The notes under the pieces are model-generated. The model had not been told where the DNA came from, ran no database searches, and was given only the letters and a program-made list of their open reading frames with translations. Below are positions 36,227 through 45,120 of a stretch of DNA of 64,000 nucleotides, piece by piece; positions within the stretch are counted from its first letter, which is position 1; each line of letters begins with the position of its first letter. This stretch comes from Steroidobacter agaridevorans (lineage in GTDB: Bacteria > Pseudomonadota > Gammaproteobacteria > Steroidobacterales > Steroidobacteraceae). The DNA lies in assembly GCF_009932555.1 (NCBI RefSeq), contig NZ_BLJO01000008.1, forward strand, positions 244,644 to 308,643, written 5' to 3'. The position numbers and the translations under genes are program-made.

Positions 36227-36440
36227 GTGAATTCCGTTTAACCGATTGGCCGACAAAGTGAATTGGGCGCAGTTAGTGTGCGTTGGAGCGTGCGCTCTGT
36301 CCACGCGCGAGCGGGGTCAAATCGGCGCGTGCGACGCCTTCTTAATAAATCTTGTGCGTGTCCTGCGACGGGGTCGTGTTGACGTATCGATACAATTCGG
36401 CGACAGCTGCGTTCTACGTCACAAATCGACGAGGTGGGGG

Positions 36441-37439
36441 ATGAACAAGGGATTGCCGATCGGCCTTGCCGTTGCGCTTGCAGTGGCAGCCATGACGGCG
36501 CACTCGGCGGACGGCGCCAACCGCCGCTATCAGGCGCCGCGACTCGCGGACGGCACGCCTGACCTGCAAGGTGTGTGGACCAATCAAACGGCGACACCGA
36601 TGGAGCGCGCGGTCGAGCTCGGGACGCGTCGTGCATTCACCGATGCAGAGGCGGCGGCAATCAGCAAAGCAGCGATCGCCGCGGTGGAAGCCGACGCCCA
36701 GCCCAGCGATCCGGACAAGAAGATCGAAGCGGCCGCGTCGTTGCCGCCGGTCGGCAATTACAACTTGTTCTGGACCGATCGCGGCATGAGCGTGGCGCAG
36801 ATCGACGGAGAGTATCGAACCTCTATGATCATCGAGCCGCTCAACGGCCGTGTGCCGCCGCTCACGGAGGCTGCGCGGAAGCGGATGGACGCGACGAAGA
36901 TCGGTCGTTCCAATGACGGGCCGGAAGGGCGGGCACTCGGCGAGCGATGTTTGCTGTCGTTCGGCTACTCGTCGGGGCCGCCGATGCTGCCGGTCATGTA
37001 CAACAGCTACTACCAGATCGTGCAGTCGCCAGGCTACGTGATGATCCTGGTCGAAATGGTTCACGACGCGCGTATCATCCGCATCGATGACGAGCATGTG
37101 CCGGGCTCGGTGCGGAAGTGGATGGGCGATTCGGTGGGGCGCTGGGAGGGCGACACGCTCGTCGTCCAGACGCGCAACTTCCGCCAGGAGCAGAGTTTCC
37201 GGGGCTCCTCGGAGCAGGCGGTGATCACGGAAAGATTTACGCGCGTCGCGGACGACAAGATCGTGTATCGCTTCACGGTCGACGATCCGGCGACGTTCAC
37301 CGAGCGCATCACCGGTGAGCTGCCGTTCGTCCCGGCAGACGGGAACATCTACGAGTATGCTTGCCACGAGGGCAACTACGCGTTGCCGGGAATCCTGTCC
37401 GGGGCGCGCGAAGAAGAGAAGGCTGCGGCGGCGAAGTAA
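36441..37439 (+). CDS. Secreted protein of unnamed family, copy 2
   Basis: 332 aa from ATG 36441, which follows GAGGTGGGGG. Signal peptide of about 22 residues. It shares all conserved blocks with the protein at 24186 (TPDLQGVWTN, GERCLLSF, SGPPMLPVMYNSYYQIVQ, KWMGDSVGRWEGDTLVV, CHEGNYALPGILSGAREEE). The esterase gene starts inside its stop codon (TAATG), so the two are translationally coupled. That pairing suggests the unnamed family works with ester or carbohydrate breakdown; this is inference. Confidence 0.85.
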   Translation: MNKGLPIGLAVALAVAAMTAHSADGANRRYQAPRLADGTPDLQGVWTNQTATPMERAVELGTRRAFTDAEAAAISKAAIAAVEADAQPSDPDKKIEAAASLPPVGNYNLFWTDRGMSVAQIDGEYRTSMIIEPLNGRVPPLTEAARKRMDATKIGRSNDGPEGRALGERCLLSFGYSSGPPMLPVMYNSYYQIVQSPGYVMILVEMVHDARIIRIDDEHVPGSVRKWMGDSVGRWEGDTLVVQTRNFRQEQSFRGSSEQAVITERFTRVADDKIVYRFTVDDPATFTERITGELPFVPADGNIYEYACHEGNYALPGILSGAREEEKAAAAK

Positions 37440-38308
37440 TGCATCAACTCCATCGAGTCTGGCGATCCCTGTTCCTGGCAGCGGGCGCGCTGCTGCTTTC
37501 CTCGGCGGCGTTCGCGAGCGATGTCGTTACTCGCGAGTTCAAATCGAACGCGCTCGGCCGGGAGTGGAAGTACGAGGTCTATTTGCCCACCGGCTACGAG
37601 ACGTCGCGGTTGAGCTATCCCGTGCTGTATCTCCTTCACGGCAATGGGGGCTCCGGTCGGGACTGGGTCGACAAGGGGAAGGTTCAGTCCGTTGCCGATG
37701 GCTTGATCGCAAGCGGCGACATGCCCCCGGCGGTAATTGTGATGCCCGACGCGGGCGTGACGTGGTATGTCGATCGCAAGGAGAAGATGGAAACGGCGGT
37801 GCTTCGCGATCTGTTTCCTGAGGTCGAAAAGACCCTGCGTGTGTTGCGAACCAGAGAAGGGCGATTGATCGGCGGCTTGTCGATGGGTGGCTACGGATCG
37901 CTGCGCTTCGTCCTGAAGTATCCAGAGATGTTCGCGGCCGCCGCGCTGTTGTCGCCCGCGATTTATGCACCGCTGCCGCCGCCGAATTCGAGTGCTCGAA
38001 AGGTTGGGACGTTCGGCGAGCCGGCCTTCGATGAGCAGGTGTGGACGAGCTTGAACTATCCGTCGCTGTGGCAGGGCTACCTGGCGAAGAAGATGCCGGT
38101 GCCGATGTATATCAACTCCGGCGACGACGATGAGTTCATGATCGAGGCCGATGCGACGAAGTTATATTCGCTGCTCAGAGCGAATCGGCAGCCGGCGGAA
38201 TTGCGCATCGTCGATGGCGCGCACAATTGGGGCGTGTGGGGCGGCACGCTCGGCGACGCGATGAAGTACGTGTTCCGTTATTCCGCGAAGCCGGTATCGG
38301 CGGAATAG
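37439..38308 (+). CDS. Secreted esterase (esterase D / antigen 85 fold)
   Basis: 289 aa, start ATG 37439 overlapping the previous stop by one base. Signal peptide (1-22). Alpha/beta-hydrolase of the putative esterase family: LYLLHGNGGSG, nucleophile elbow GGLSMGGYGS, then YINSGDDDEF (Asp) and DGAHNWGVW (His). Relatives are feruloyl/acetyl-xylan esterases and S-formylglutathione hydrolase; which one is not clear. It is coupled to the unnamed-family gene and ends just before the low-GC group of minus-strand genes. Confidence 0.9.
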   Translation: MHQLHRVWRSLFLAAGALLLSSAAFASDVVTREFKSNALGREWKYEVYLPTGYETSRLSYPVLYLLHGNGGSGRDWVDKGKVQSVADGLIASGDMPPAVIVMPDAGVTWYVDRKEKMETAVLRDLFPEVEKTLRVLRTREGRLIGGLSMGGYGSLRFVLKYPEMFAAAALLSPAIYAPLPPPNSSARKVGTFGEPAFDEQVWTSLNYPSLWQGYLAKKMPVPMYINSGDDDEFMIEADATKLYSLLRANRQPAELRIVDGAHNWGVWGGTLGDAMKYVFRYSAKPVSAE

Positions 38309-38336
38309 AGAACTCCAGATTGGACGTGCCCTCGTA

Positions 38337-38810
38337 TCACACGAGTTGCTCCTGGATACGCCCGGCCAGGTACTTCCGCACCATCTCCAGGGCGGCTTCG
38401 AACTCTTCGGACATCTGCGCTGTGTTGTTGTTCATGATCCCGATGGGCTTGCTCAGTTTTGACGAATGGAGCGTTACCAGCCCGAAGAGCTTGTTATAAG
38501 AGGCCGAATCGATTTCGCTCCACTGAAGTGCGATCGCGCCGTAACGGCGGTTCTCAATCTCGACGCCAGCATCGGAGACACGGAAGGTCGTAAACAGCGA
38601 TTCCCAGTGCTGGGTCATGACCCACAACAGCCTGCCAAAGAGCGCAACTATCAAGATTACGGGTAGCGCCAGCGGATCAAATCGACCCTTGAATAGCTCA
38701 GTGGCAATCACCCACGAAAGCACAGCCACGATGACGGCGATAGCAGGCATGCCAAGGCCAAGAGCAACGATGGCGATTGGTTTTGAGATGCGTATTTGAA
38801 CGTCAGCCAT
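38337..38810 (-). CDS. Two-helix membrane protein with PH-like domain
   Basis: 157 aa. Two hydrophobic helices (about 10-35 and 47-66) are followed by a beta-rich cytoplasmic part (FRVSDAGVEIENRRYG, LQWSEIDSASY) that resembles bacterial PH domains, and a final helix. I do not recognise the family with certainty. It is the first gene of a minus-strand set of lower G+C than its surroundings. No clear ribosome site. Confidence 0.65.
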   Translation of the reverse strand: MADVQIRISKPIAIVALGLGMPAIAVIVAVLSWVIATELFKGRFDPLALPVILIVALFGRLLWVMTQHWESLFTTFRVSDAGVEIENRRYGAIALQWSEIDSASYNKLFGLVTLHSSKLSKPIGIMNNNTAQMSEEFEAALEMVRKYLAGRIQEQLV

Positions 38811-39155
38811 GCGAAGCTCAGCGCCGGATCAGAATACGTGCAGTCCGCGTGCCGACATGAAGCGACGTCACGTTGCCGGGTGACGCTTCGATGTGACGCA
38901 ATCCGGCGCCACAGTCAAGCTCGGCTCTCGCTTTCTATTAAACTGTCGCGTGACCTGTCCCACCGGTAGATCATCGTCGCTCCGGGCATCGAGTACTTCT
39001 GCCCGCCCTGGAACTCCGGTCAGTGTCGCGCATGGAGCCAGCGAGATCGGTGGGCAAGGAGAAGTACGAGACGATGTGAACTTCACGCTGAACAGCGGCT
39101 TGCTGTGAGATTGCATCAGTTGTCCCAAACCACACTCCAGCTGAGTTGCCAACTG
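38811..39155. other. Non-coding gap within the foreign-looking gene group
   Basis: 345 bp. It contains an imperfect inverted repeat, GAAGCG..TCAC to GTGACGCTTC (38860-38890), and the pairs CAGTTG/CAACTG near 39115-39150. Open frames on both strands have no recognisable protein or ribosome site. No attC site, tRNA or terminator was identified. It may be the remains of a lost gene. Confidence 0.4.
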
Positions 39156-39518
39156 TTAAATTCTAAGCTTGCCCCTGGCTTCTTGAAGCGAGAATACATT
39201 GCCTTCCGTGTCCGAGGCCTCCGCAACCACAACGCCGGGAGCGACCTCTGAAGCTGCCGACACGATGATGCCGCCTGCATCTGTGACTGAGGCGCACGCT
39301 GCCCCAAGCTCGCTGACTACGAAGTGAAGGCCAACGCGACCGCCTTCATGACCTGGATTCGCGAACAGCCCGATGCGAACTCCTGCTACGTTAAGGGAGG
39401 ACCAATGCGGCGAAGTCCATGTCGTCGCCGCCCCCAATACCCTTGAATAGAACCTTACGGCGCGATCCATGTCTGCGACATTCAAGCTCAGGAATGTCTC
39501 GGCAACTTTGAAGTCCAT
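39156..39518 (-). CDS. VOC family (glyoxalase-like) protein
   Basis: 120 aa from ATG 39518. VOC modules: ETFLSLNVADMDRAVRFYSRVLGA at the start, then GRVGLHFVVSELGAACASV and NVFSLQEA near the end. The metal ligands of the family are only partly clear (His in GLHFV). The substrate is unknown; the family includes bleomycin-type resistance proteins and dioxygenases. It lies in the minus-strand group between two unrelated hypotheticals, 26 bp after the previous stop. Confidence 0.82.
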   Translation of the reverse strand: MDFKVAETFLSLNVADMDRAVRFYSRVLGAATTWTSPHWSSLNVAGVRIGLFANPGHEGGRVGLHFVVSELGAACASVTDAGGIIVSAASEVAPGVVVAEASDTEGNVFSLQEARGKLRI

Positions 39519-39544
39519 GTGCACTGCGCGCCCTCGAAGGCGAG

Positions 39545-40228
39545 TTAGCTGATCACTGCCGGCGTTACAACACCGCTTGGCAAAGGCACGGCCACGAAGA
39601 AGTGGCGCACTGATCGGTACTCTTCTGGAAAGGCCCAGTCCCAGCTGTTTACGAGCGCTGCACCTTCAGGCCATGGCTCGTTGTCCAAGAGAGCCTCCGC
39701 TCCGACCGTTTTTCGATCGAACGAGGCAACGAAGACGCGAACCCAATGCATGCCGGGCGACACCGAGTTCACGAAGAGCTCTTGCAGCTGCGGCATGAAT
39801 TCTGGGTAGGTAGTCACTTTGGATCCACTCGAGTGCACCAATAGCGGCCCATCACATATCTGCCACGCACTGTTTCTTCCTGGCCAATGCAGCCACTCCG
39901 TGGGAGTCGACTCACAGGAATGGTCGGCTAGAGCCGCGAGCAAGACATGAAACGACCCCAGAAGGAATTTGCCGAAGGCGTCTTTTTCCGCTGCTGAGCG
40001 ATCGGAGCCCAACCCAGCCATGGATTCAATGATGCAGCGAGGTGCGATCCGAGCTGAATGAGCGACGATATCAAGTTGGATGATCTTGGAGTGCGCGTTG
40101 TCAGGACCATCAAAGACGCGAGGTTCGAGCGCCAGATCCGAGTCGAGCAGGCGCACGCAGCCGCCGTCGATGGTGCTCGCAATGCTGTGCGCCTCAAGAG
40201 CTGAATGCAGTAGTTCGACGACAGGCAT
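39545..40228 (-). CDS. DUF6348-like protein
   Basis: 227 aa, soluble. The layout (a short strand-rich start, a long helix KDAFGKFLLGSFHVLLAAL, then LLDNEPWPEGAALVNSWDW and EYRSVRHFFVAVP) matches my memory of DUF6348 proteins, whose role is unknown. GGAG lies before the ATG at 40228. The region has a lower G+C and different codon use than the flanking genes. A 7-bp inverted repeat GATAACT/AGTTATC stands between it and the next gene. Confidence 0.65.
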   Translation of the reverse strand: MPVVELLHSALEAHSIASTIDGGCVRLLDSDLALEPRVFDGPDNAHSKIIQLDIVAHSARIAPRCIIESMAGLGSDRSAAEKDAFGKFLLGSFHVLLAALADHSCESTPTEWLHWPGRNSAWQICDGPLLVHSSGSKVTTYPEFMPQLQELFVNSVSPGMHWVRVFVASFDRKTVGAEALLDNEPWPEGAALVNSWDWAFPEEYRSVRHFFVAVPLPSGVVTPAVIS

Positions 40229-40288
40229 GGGTCTCCTTTCGCTGGCGTAGCTGATAACTCGGCGACGCGATTTATCTAAGTTATCGCC

Positions 40289-40894
40289 TCAATATGGATA
40301 GCCAATTTCGCTAGCTTCTGCATAGACGGAGTTCACAGCGGCGTCCGGATTGAGCGCGCGAATGACCGAGTCGTTGAGTGGCTGATGAGAGAACAGTGCC
40401 GCTACGGCATTCAGCGATACTGGAATCTCATAGTAGCCCTCAGCCCACTCCTTGTAAGCGGATGCGTCCGAGACGACCAGTTTCAGCATGTCATCGGAAC
40501 CGTCATCGGTTAGTGCGCTGCTCACCTTGCTCCAAGATGAATCGTTGGTTCGTCGCCAATAGCAGAAAGTTGCCTGCTGCATCGAGAATGCGGGCTCGCT
40601 CAGGAACGATGCGAAGTCTGGTGGAACCTGCGCCTGGATGTTCTGTGGAAGCAAGAGGTCATCGGCAAGCTCGTGGGCGAAGCCTTTGATCGCCGCTCCA
40701 GTGGCGTCGATCAACAAGAACCAGTCATCGCCCTCGCCAGTGCGCATTGACGCCATCTCTTCGCCCGGCCCCCATCCGCTGTTGAAGCTGTAGTAGCGAT
40801 ACTCCCATTCGGGGCACAGGATCGCATCCAGCATCGCAAGCGACTGGGTGATGCGTCGGATTTCCAGGATGGATGGTAGAAGATCAGGTGACAT
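40289..40894 (-). CDS. Hypothetical protein of a widespread family
   Basis: 201 aa, soluble. The stretch WEYRYYSFNSGWGPGEEMASMRTGEGDDWF and LIDATGAAIKGFAHE recurs in hypothetical proteins of many bacteria that I have seen, often near immunity-type or mobile genes; no function is known. It has no signal peptide. It starts 22 bp after the end of the permease gene, same direction. Confidence 0.65.
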   Translation of the reverse strand: MSPDLLPSILEIRRITQSLAMLDAILCPEWEYRYYSFNSGWGPGEEMASMRTGEGDDWFLLIDATGAAIKGFAHELADDLLLPQNIQAQVPPDFASFLSEPAFSMQQATFCYWRRTNDSSWSKVSSALTDDGSDDMLKLVVSDASAYKEWAEGYYEIPVSLNAVAALFSHQPLNDSVIRALNPDAAVNSVYAEASEIGYPY

Positions 40895-40915
40895 CTCGAT
40901 GTGGCCTGGCGTCCC

Positions 40916-42325
40916 TTACGCCCGAGCCAGCGCGCTCTGATACCTCGCGTACACGAAGTAAACGACGATGCCGATCGCGTTCCAGATCACGAACGTCAAC
41001 TTCGTCACTCCCGGCAAGCTCACAAACAAATACGCGCAGCCCACGATCGCCGCCCATGCAACGATCGTGTACGCCGGCGTGCGGAACGGGCGTGGCGCGT
41101 TCGGTGCTTGTTTCCTGAGCACGAGCATGCACACGGCCACTGCGATGAAGGCCACCAGCGTTCCGGCATTGGCGACTTCGGCGATTCGTTGCAGCGGCAG
41201 GAAACCGGCGATGATTGCGACGATCACACCCGTGACCATCGTCATCAGGGCCGGGGTGCCCGACTTCTCATTGACGACGCTCAAGCGCTGAGGGAGCAGC
41301 CCATCGCGGGCCATCACGAAGAAGATGCGCGACTGGCCGTACATGAACGCCATGATCACCGTGGGCAACGCGATGATGGCCGCGAGACCGATGAATTTCG
41401 CCGCGACCGGATGATCCAGATTGCGTAACACCATGGCGAGCGGCTCGCCGCTGGCCGCCAGCGCATCGGTGCGCGAGCCGCCGATCGCAGCGGTTGCGAC
41501 GACCATATAGATGAATGTGCAAGCGATCATCGAGCCGATGATGCCGATCTTCAGATCCCGTCCCGGATCCTTCGCTTCCTCGGCCGCGGTCGAGACCGCG
41601 TCGAAGCCATAGAATGCAAAGAAGATCACCGCCGCGGCGCCCATCATGCCGTACTTGGCGCCTTCGATTTCCGTCGCGCCGAAGCCGTGTGGCGCGAACG
41701 GCTCGAAGTTGCCTGCATCGAACGCCGGAATCGCCAGCGCGACGAACGTCGCGAGCGCGACCAGTTTCACGAACACGAGGATCAGGTTGACTGTCGCGCT
41801 CTCACGCGAGCCCAGTGCGAGCAATCCGGCAACCGCCAAGGCGATCACGATCGCGGGTACGTTGATCACGCCGCCTGCGGCGGGGCCGGCGAGCAAGGCG
41901 TCGGGAACGCCGATGCCCAACGCCTGGATGAAGCCGCTGGCATAGCCGGACCAACCGACCGCGACGACGCTGCAGACGACCGTGTATTCGAGGATCAATG
42001 TCCAGCCCACGAACCATGCCGGCAACTCGCCGAGCGCCACATAGCTGTAGGTGTAGGCGCTGCCGGCCATGGGCATCATCGTCGACATCTCGGTGTACGC
42101 CAGCGCCGCGCAGGCGCAGACCAGGCCGGCGACGACGAACGAGATGATGACCGCCGGGCCCGCGAGCCCCGCGCCGACGCCGATCAGCGTATAGATGCCG
42201 GTGCCGACGATGCCGCCGATGCCCAGGCTGATCAAATGCAGCCAACCGAGCGTGGGCCGCAGCGCGCTGTGCGATTGCCGGGCGCTGACGGACTCGAGAC
42301 TCTTGCGGCGGTTCCAGAAGGACAT
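40916..42325 (-). CDS. APC family amino acid permease
   Basis: 469 aa from ATG 42325 with GGGGAG upstream. Twelve hydrophobic segments and the family signature GIGGIVGTGIYTLIG in helix 1, then FYGFDAVSTAAEEAKDPGRD in helix 6, and YGQSRIFFVMARDGLLP. It groups with YfnA/cationic amino acid transporters. It imports amino acids with protons; the exact substrate is unknown. It is divergent from the nucleosidase gene. Confidence 0.92.
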   Translation of the reverse strand: MSFWNRRKSLESVSARQSHSALRPTLGWLHLISLGIGGIVGTGIYTLIGVGAGLAGPAVIISFVVAGLVCACAALAYTEMSTMMPMAGSAYTYSYVALGELPAWFVGWTLILEYTVVCSVVAVGWSGYASGFIQALGIGVPDALLAGPAAGGVINVPAIVIALAVAGLLALGSRESATVNLILVFVKLVALATFVALAIPAFDAGNFEPFAPHGFGATEIEGAKYGMMGAAAVIFFAFYGFDAVSTAAEEAKDPGRDLKIGIIGSMIACTFIYMVVATAAIGGSRTDALAASGEPLAMVLRNLDHPVAAKFIGLAAIIALPTVIMAFMYGQSRIFFVMARDGLLPQRLSVVNEKSGTPALMTMVTGVIVAIIAGFLPLQRIAEVANAGTLVAFIAVAVCMLVLRKQAPNAPRPFRTPAYTIVAWAAIVGCAYLFVSLPGVTKLTFVIWNAIGIVVYFVYARYQSALARA

Positions 42326-42394
42326 GGCGCTCCCCGTTGTTCCTGTCATCGTATTGTAAAGGCATAGCCCACCGGCCATCACGCGGGCTGCTGC

Positions 42395-42400
42395 TATGAT
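42395..42400 (+). promoter_or_regulatory. Candidate -10 of the nucleosidase gene
   Basis: TATGAT stands 9 bp before ATG 42410, with no good -35 and no ribosome site, so the transcript may be leaderless. Confidence 0.3.
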
Positions 42401-42409
42401 TGCGCCGCT

Positions 42410-43015
42410 ATGGCCTCAGTACACAACCAGGATTATTCGGACCCCTTGATCGTGATGGCGCTGCCGCTGGAGAGCCAGGGCGTGTTCGAGCGCGCCGGCA
42501 TCCCGGTGTTGTATACCGGTATCGGCAAGGTGAATGCGACATATAGCCTGACGCGGCGACTGTCCGAATACGTGCGCGCCGGGGTGCCCATGCCGCAAGT
42601 CATCAACTTCGGCACGGTGGGCAGCCGCCGTCATCGCACCGGGACGATCCTGGAGTGTCACGCCTTTGTTCAGCGTGACATGGATGTGACGGGCCTCGGT
42701 GTGCCGCTCGGAGTCACGCCCTTCGAAGAAATCCCGCCGCGACTGGAATTTCCGCGGCTATTCCCCGAGCTGCCGGGCGGCGAGTGCGGCAGCGGCGACT
42801 CGTTCGTCATGAGCGAGATCGCGATGGAATGCGATGTGATGGACATGGAGGCCTACGCGCTCGCCAAGGTCTGCCTGCTCGAGCGCGTCGCGTTCACGTC
42901 GGTGAAGTATGTGACCGACGGCGCCGATCACGCCTCGGGCCAGGATTGGAAAACCAATCTCAAGCTCGCGGCGGATCAGTTCCTGGTGTTGTACCGGCGT
43001 TTCTTCGGCGACTGA
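42410..43015 (+). CDS. MTA/SAH nucleosidase-like protein (PNP/UDP superfamily)
   Basis: 201 aa, somewhat shorter than E. coli Mtn (232 aa). Signs of the family: TGIGKVNATYS, INFGTVGS, DMDVTGLG, GSGDSFV, the substrate Glu in VMDMEAYALAKVC, and the general acid in KYVTDGADHASG. It would cleave 5'-methylthioadenosine and S-adenosylhomocysteine, or a related nucleoside, to the free base. A -10-like TATGAT lies just before the ATG and no ribosome site is visible. Confidence 0.88.
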   Translation: MASVHNQDYSDPLIVMALPLESQGVFERAGIPVLYTGIGKVNATYSLTRRLSEYVRAGVPMPQVINFGTVGSRRHRTGTILECHAFVQRDMDVTGLGVPLGVTPFEEIPPRLEFPRLFPELPGGECGSGDSFVMSEIAMECDVMDMEAYALAKVCLLERVAFTSVKYVTDGADHASGQDWKTNLKLAADQFLVLYRRFFGD

Positions 43016-43020
43016 TCCGC

Positions 43021-45000
43021 TCAGGGCGACGTCGTCGCCGGCGCCTGCTTCGCCTTCGGCTTGAACGCGAGCAGCACATTGCCGGGCATCTGCCCGAACA
43101 AGCCGTAGCCGGAGCTCACGAACAGCATGCCGTTGGCTGCGACGATGGTCGCGTTGTCGATCGCGCCGCCGCTCGCCGTCACGCCGTTGAATGTATCGAA
43201 GCCTCGCGCGGTGTCGAACTTATAAAGTAACTCACCAGTCTTCGCGTCGAACGCGTGCAGGAAACCGTCGAGACTGCCGCTGACCACGGCGCCATCGATC
43301 ACCGTGGGCGCGCCGGAGAAACCAATGTTGGTCGCGCAGGCTTTCACCAGCTCGGCGCGCTTGCCTGAGCAATCGGGCGTTGCTGTATAGGTCCACTCGA
43401 CTGCGCCGGTATCTACGCGCACCGCATTCAGACCAGGCTTCTGCGAACCATCTGCCTTCGCGGCGGAGGCATACGGCCGATTGATCGGAGCAAACACGCG
43501 CGTGCCGTCGTAGGCCATGCCCCAGTGGATGCCGCCGAGCGGCGAGCCTTCACCGAAATCCTGGCGCCACACCAGCTTGCCATTCCGATCCGGATCGAGC
43601 GCCCACACCGTGCCTGACTTCTGGCCGGCGAGTATCACATCGGAGCCGTCGGCACGTTGCGCGACGATCACGGAAGCGCCGAAGTCCACGTCACGATGCA
43701 CGGAGCTCTTCGGGCAATTCAATCCGTTGCGATTGCGGGCGCAGCCGGTGAGGAAGATGTCGTTCTCGGTGGCCTGGAATGACCAGCGGATCCGGCCGTC
43801 TTTCAGGTCGATGGCCAGAATCGCATCTGTCGTCGGCGCGGCGGGTTCGGACGTCGCTTCACCCGTGCCGACGTACAGCACGCCGCGTTTGGCGTCGATG
43901 GCGGGCGAGTTCCAGATCGGCGCGCCCGAAGGACCGTAGATCATCTTGCCGTCGCCGCGATCGCGCACGGGCTTGGCTTCTTCCATCGTGTGCGCGGTCC
44001 AGATTGGTTTGCCGGTGATCGCATCGAGTGCGGTGACCGCACCGTGTGTGCGACAACATTCGTGATTGTCGTTGCCGCCGAGCGAAATCTCATATTGAGA
44101 GATCGGCACGTAGACGCGATCGCCATGAATCGCCGGCGTGCCGGTGGTCAGCGACAACGGATACAAGCCGACCGCCTGGAGCCACAGCAGCTGGCCGGTG
44201 GCGGCGTCGAGCATGTGCACCTTCGACGCCACGTCGCTGAACACGACGACTTTGCGACCGTTCGGCAGCTGGCCGAAGGCGGCGCCGGTCCGCAGTGGTG
44301 TTTCATGCGAGTAAACCCACTGCACGCAAGGCGGTCCTGAAATATCGATGGCGAACGCGCGCTGCGCATCGGCGACGGGCAGGAACAGGGTCGTGCCGAC
44401 GATGGCGGGTTGCGAGCGCATCTGCGTGGCCTTGGGGAAGCCCATGGCCCAGGCGAGCTCGAGATTGCGCATGTCGGCGGTGCGCAGTCCGGCTTGGGCG
44501 GCGGTCAGGTGCCGATGATTCTTGGGATCGAAACCGAAGCCGGTGACCGTCGCCGGGGCATCGAGATTGACCTTGCGGCGCTCGGGCGAGCACATCGCCG
44601 TGGTGAGCCATTCATCCGAAGTGGCTTCGCGGCCGACCAGATAATCGATCACCGCCGCCTTCTGCGTGGCGCTCAGCGCCGATGCCTGCACCTTCATCTT
44701 GCCTTCATTCAAGGCATACAGAATGGTCTGGTAGCGCATCGCCTTGAGCGCATCCAGGGCCGGTGCGCGCGTGGCTTCGGGATGAGCGTGGCAGGCGGCG
44801 CAGCTCTGCTCGTAGACAGCCTTGCCGGGATGGGGCGTTTCCATGGCTGCCTGGGCGCGGGCGAGGGCGGCGGAATCGGCAGCAACCGGCGGTTTCGCGC
44901 CTTCCTGCGCCTGGGTCGGGCCGCATGACAGGGTGAGTGCCCCTATCAGTACAGTCCATGCTGAATATGCGACAGTCCGAATCGCGGCTTTGGCAAGCAT
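43021..45000 (-). CDS. PQQ-binding beta-propeller with N-terminal cytochrome c
   Basis: 659 aa from ATG 45000 (GGGGGAT site 9 nt upstream). A signal peptide is followed by a cytochrome c domain (CAACH, about residue 70) and then a PQQ-type propeller with repeated LDAATGQLLW, LDAITGKPIW, VRVDTGAVEW blades and an adjacent Cys pair in HECCRTHG. The build, with the heme domain at the front, is that of polyvinyl-alcohol-dehydrogenase-like proteins. It would oxidise an alcohol group in the periplasm. Divergent from the GH20-like gene. Confidence 0.87.
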   Translation of the reverse strand: MLAKAAIRTVAYSAWTVLIGALTLSCGPTQAQEGAKPPVAADSAALARAQAAMETPHPGKAVYEQSCAACHAHPEATRAPALDALKAMRYQTILYALNEGKMKVQASALSATQKAAVIDYLVGREATSDEWLTTAMCSPERRKVNLDAPATVTGFGFDPKNHRHLTAAQAGLRTADMRNLELAWAMGFPKATQMRSQPAIVGTTLFLPVADAQRAFAIDISGPPCVQWVYSHETPLRTGAAFGQLPNGRKVVVFSDVASKVHMLDAATGQLLWLQAVGLYPLSLTTGTPAIHGDRVYVPISQYEISLGGNDNHECCRTHGAVTALDAITGKPIWTAHTMEEAKPVRDRGDGKMIYGPSGAPIWNSPAIDAKRGVLYVGTGEATSEPAAPTTDAILAIDLKDGRIRWSFQATENDIFLTGCARNRNGLNCPKSSVHRDVDFGASVIVAQRADGSDVILAGQKSGTVWALDPDRNGKLVWRQDFGEGSPLGGIHWGMAYDGTRVFAPINRPYASAAKADGSQKPGLNAVRVDTGAVEWTYTATPDCSGKRAELVKACATNIGFSGAPTVIDGAVVSGSLDGFLHAFDAKTGELLYKFDTARGFDTFNGVTASGGAIDNATIVAANGMLFVSSGYGLFGQMPGNVLLAFKPKAKQAPATTSP

Positions 45001-45120
45001 CTTATTGATCCCCCCTTGCAGCCACTATTAGAGTCACGCCCCGGCGCGGCCGCCACATAAGAATTGTGTGGAGCCGTTATGGGCATACCTCCTGCATCTG
45101 ACGGCGAAGGGAGGAAAATA

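Noticed and set aside
38811-40913. Integron cassette array with attC sites
   Set aside because: The cassette-like layout invites this, but the inverted repeats between genes (for example GATAACT/AGTTATC at 40229-40288) do not fit RYYYAAC/GTTRRRY, and no integron integrase is present.
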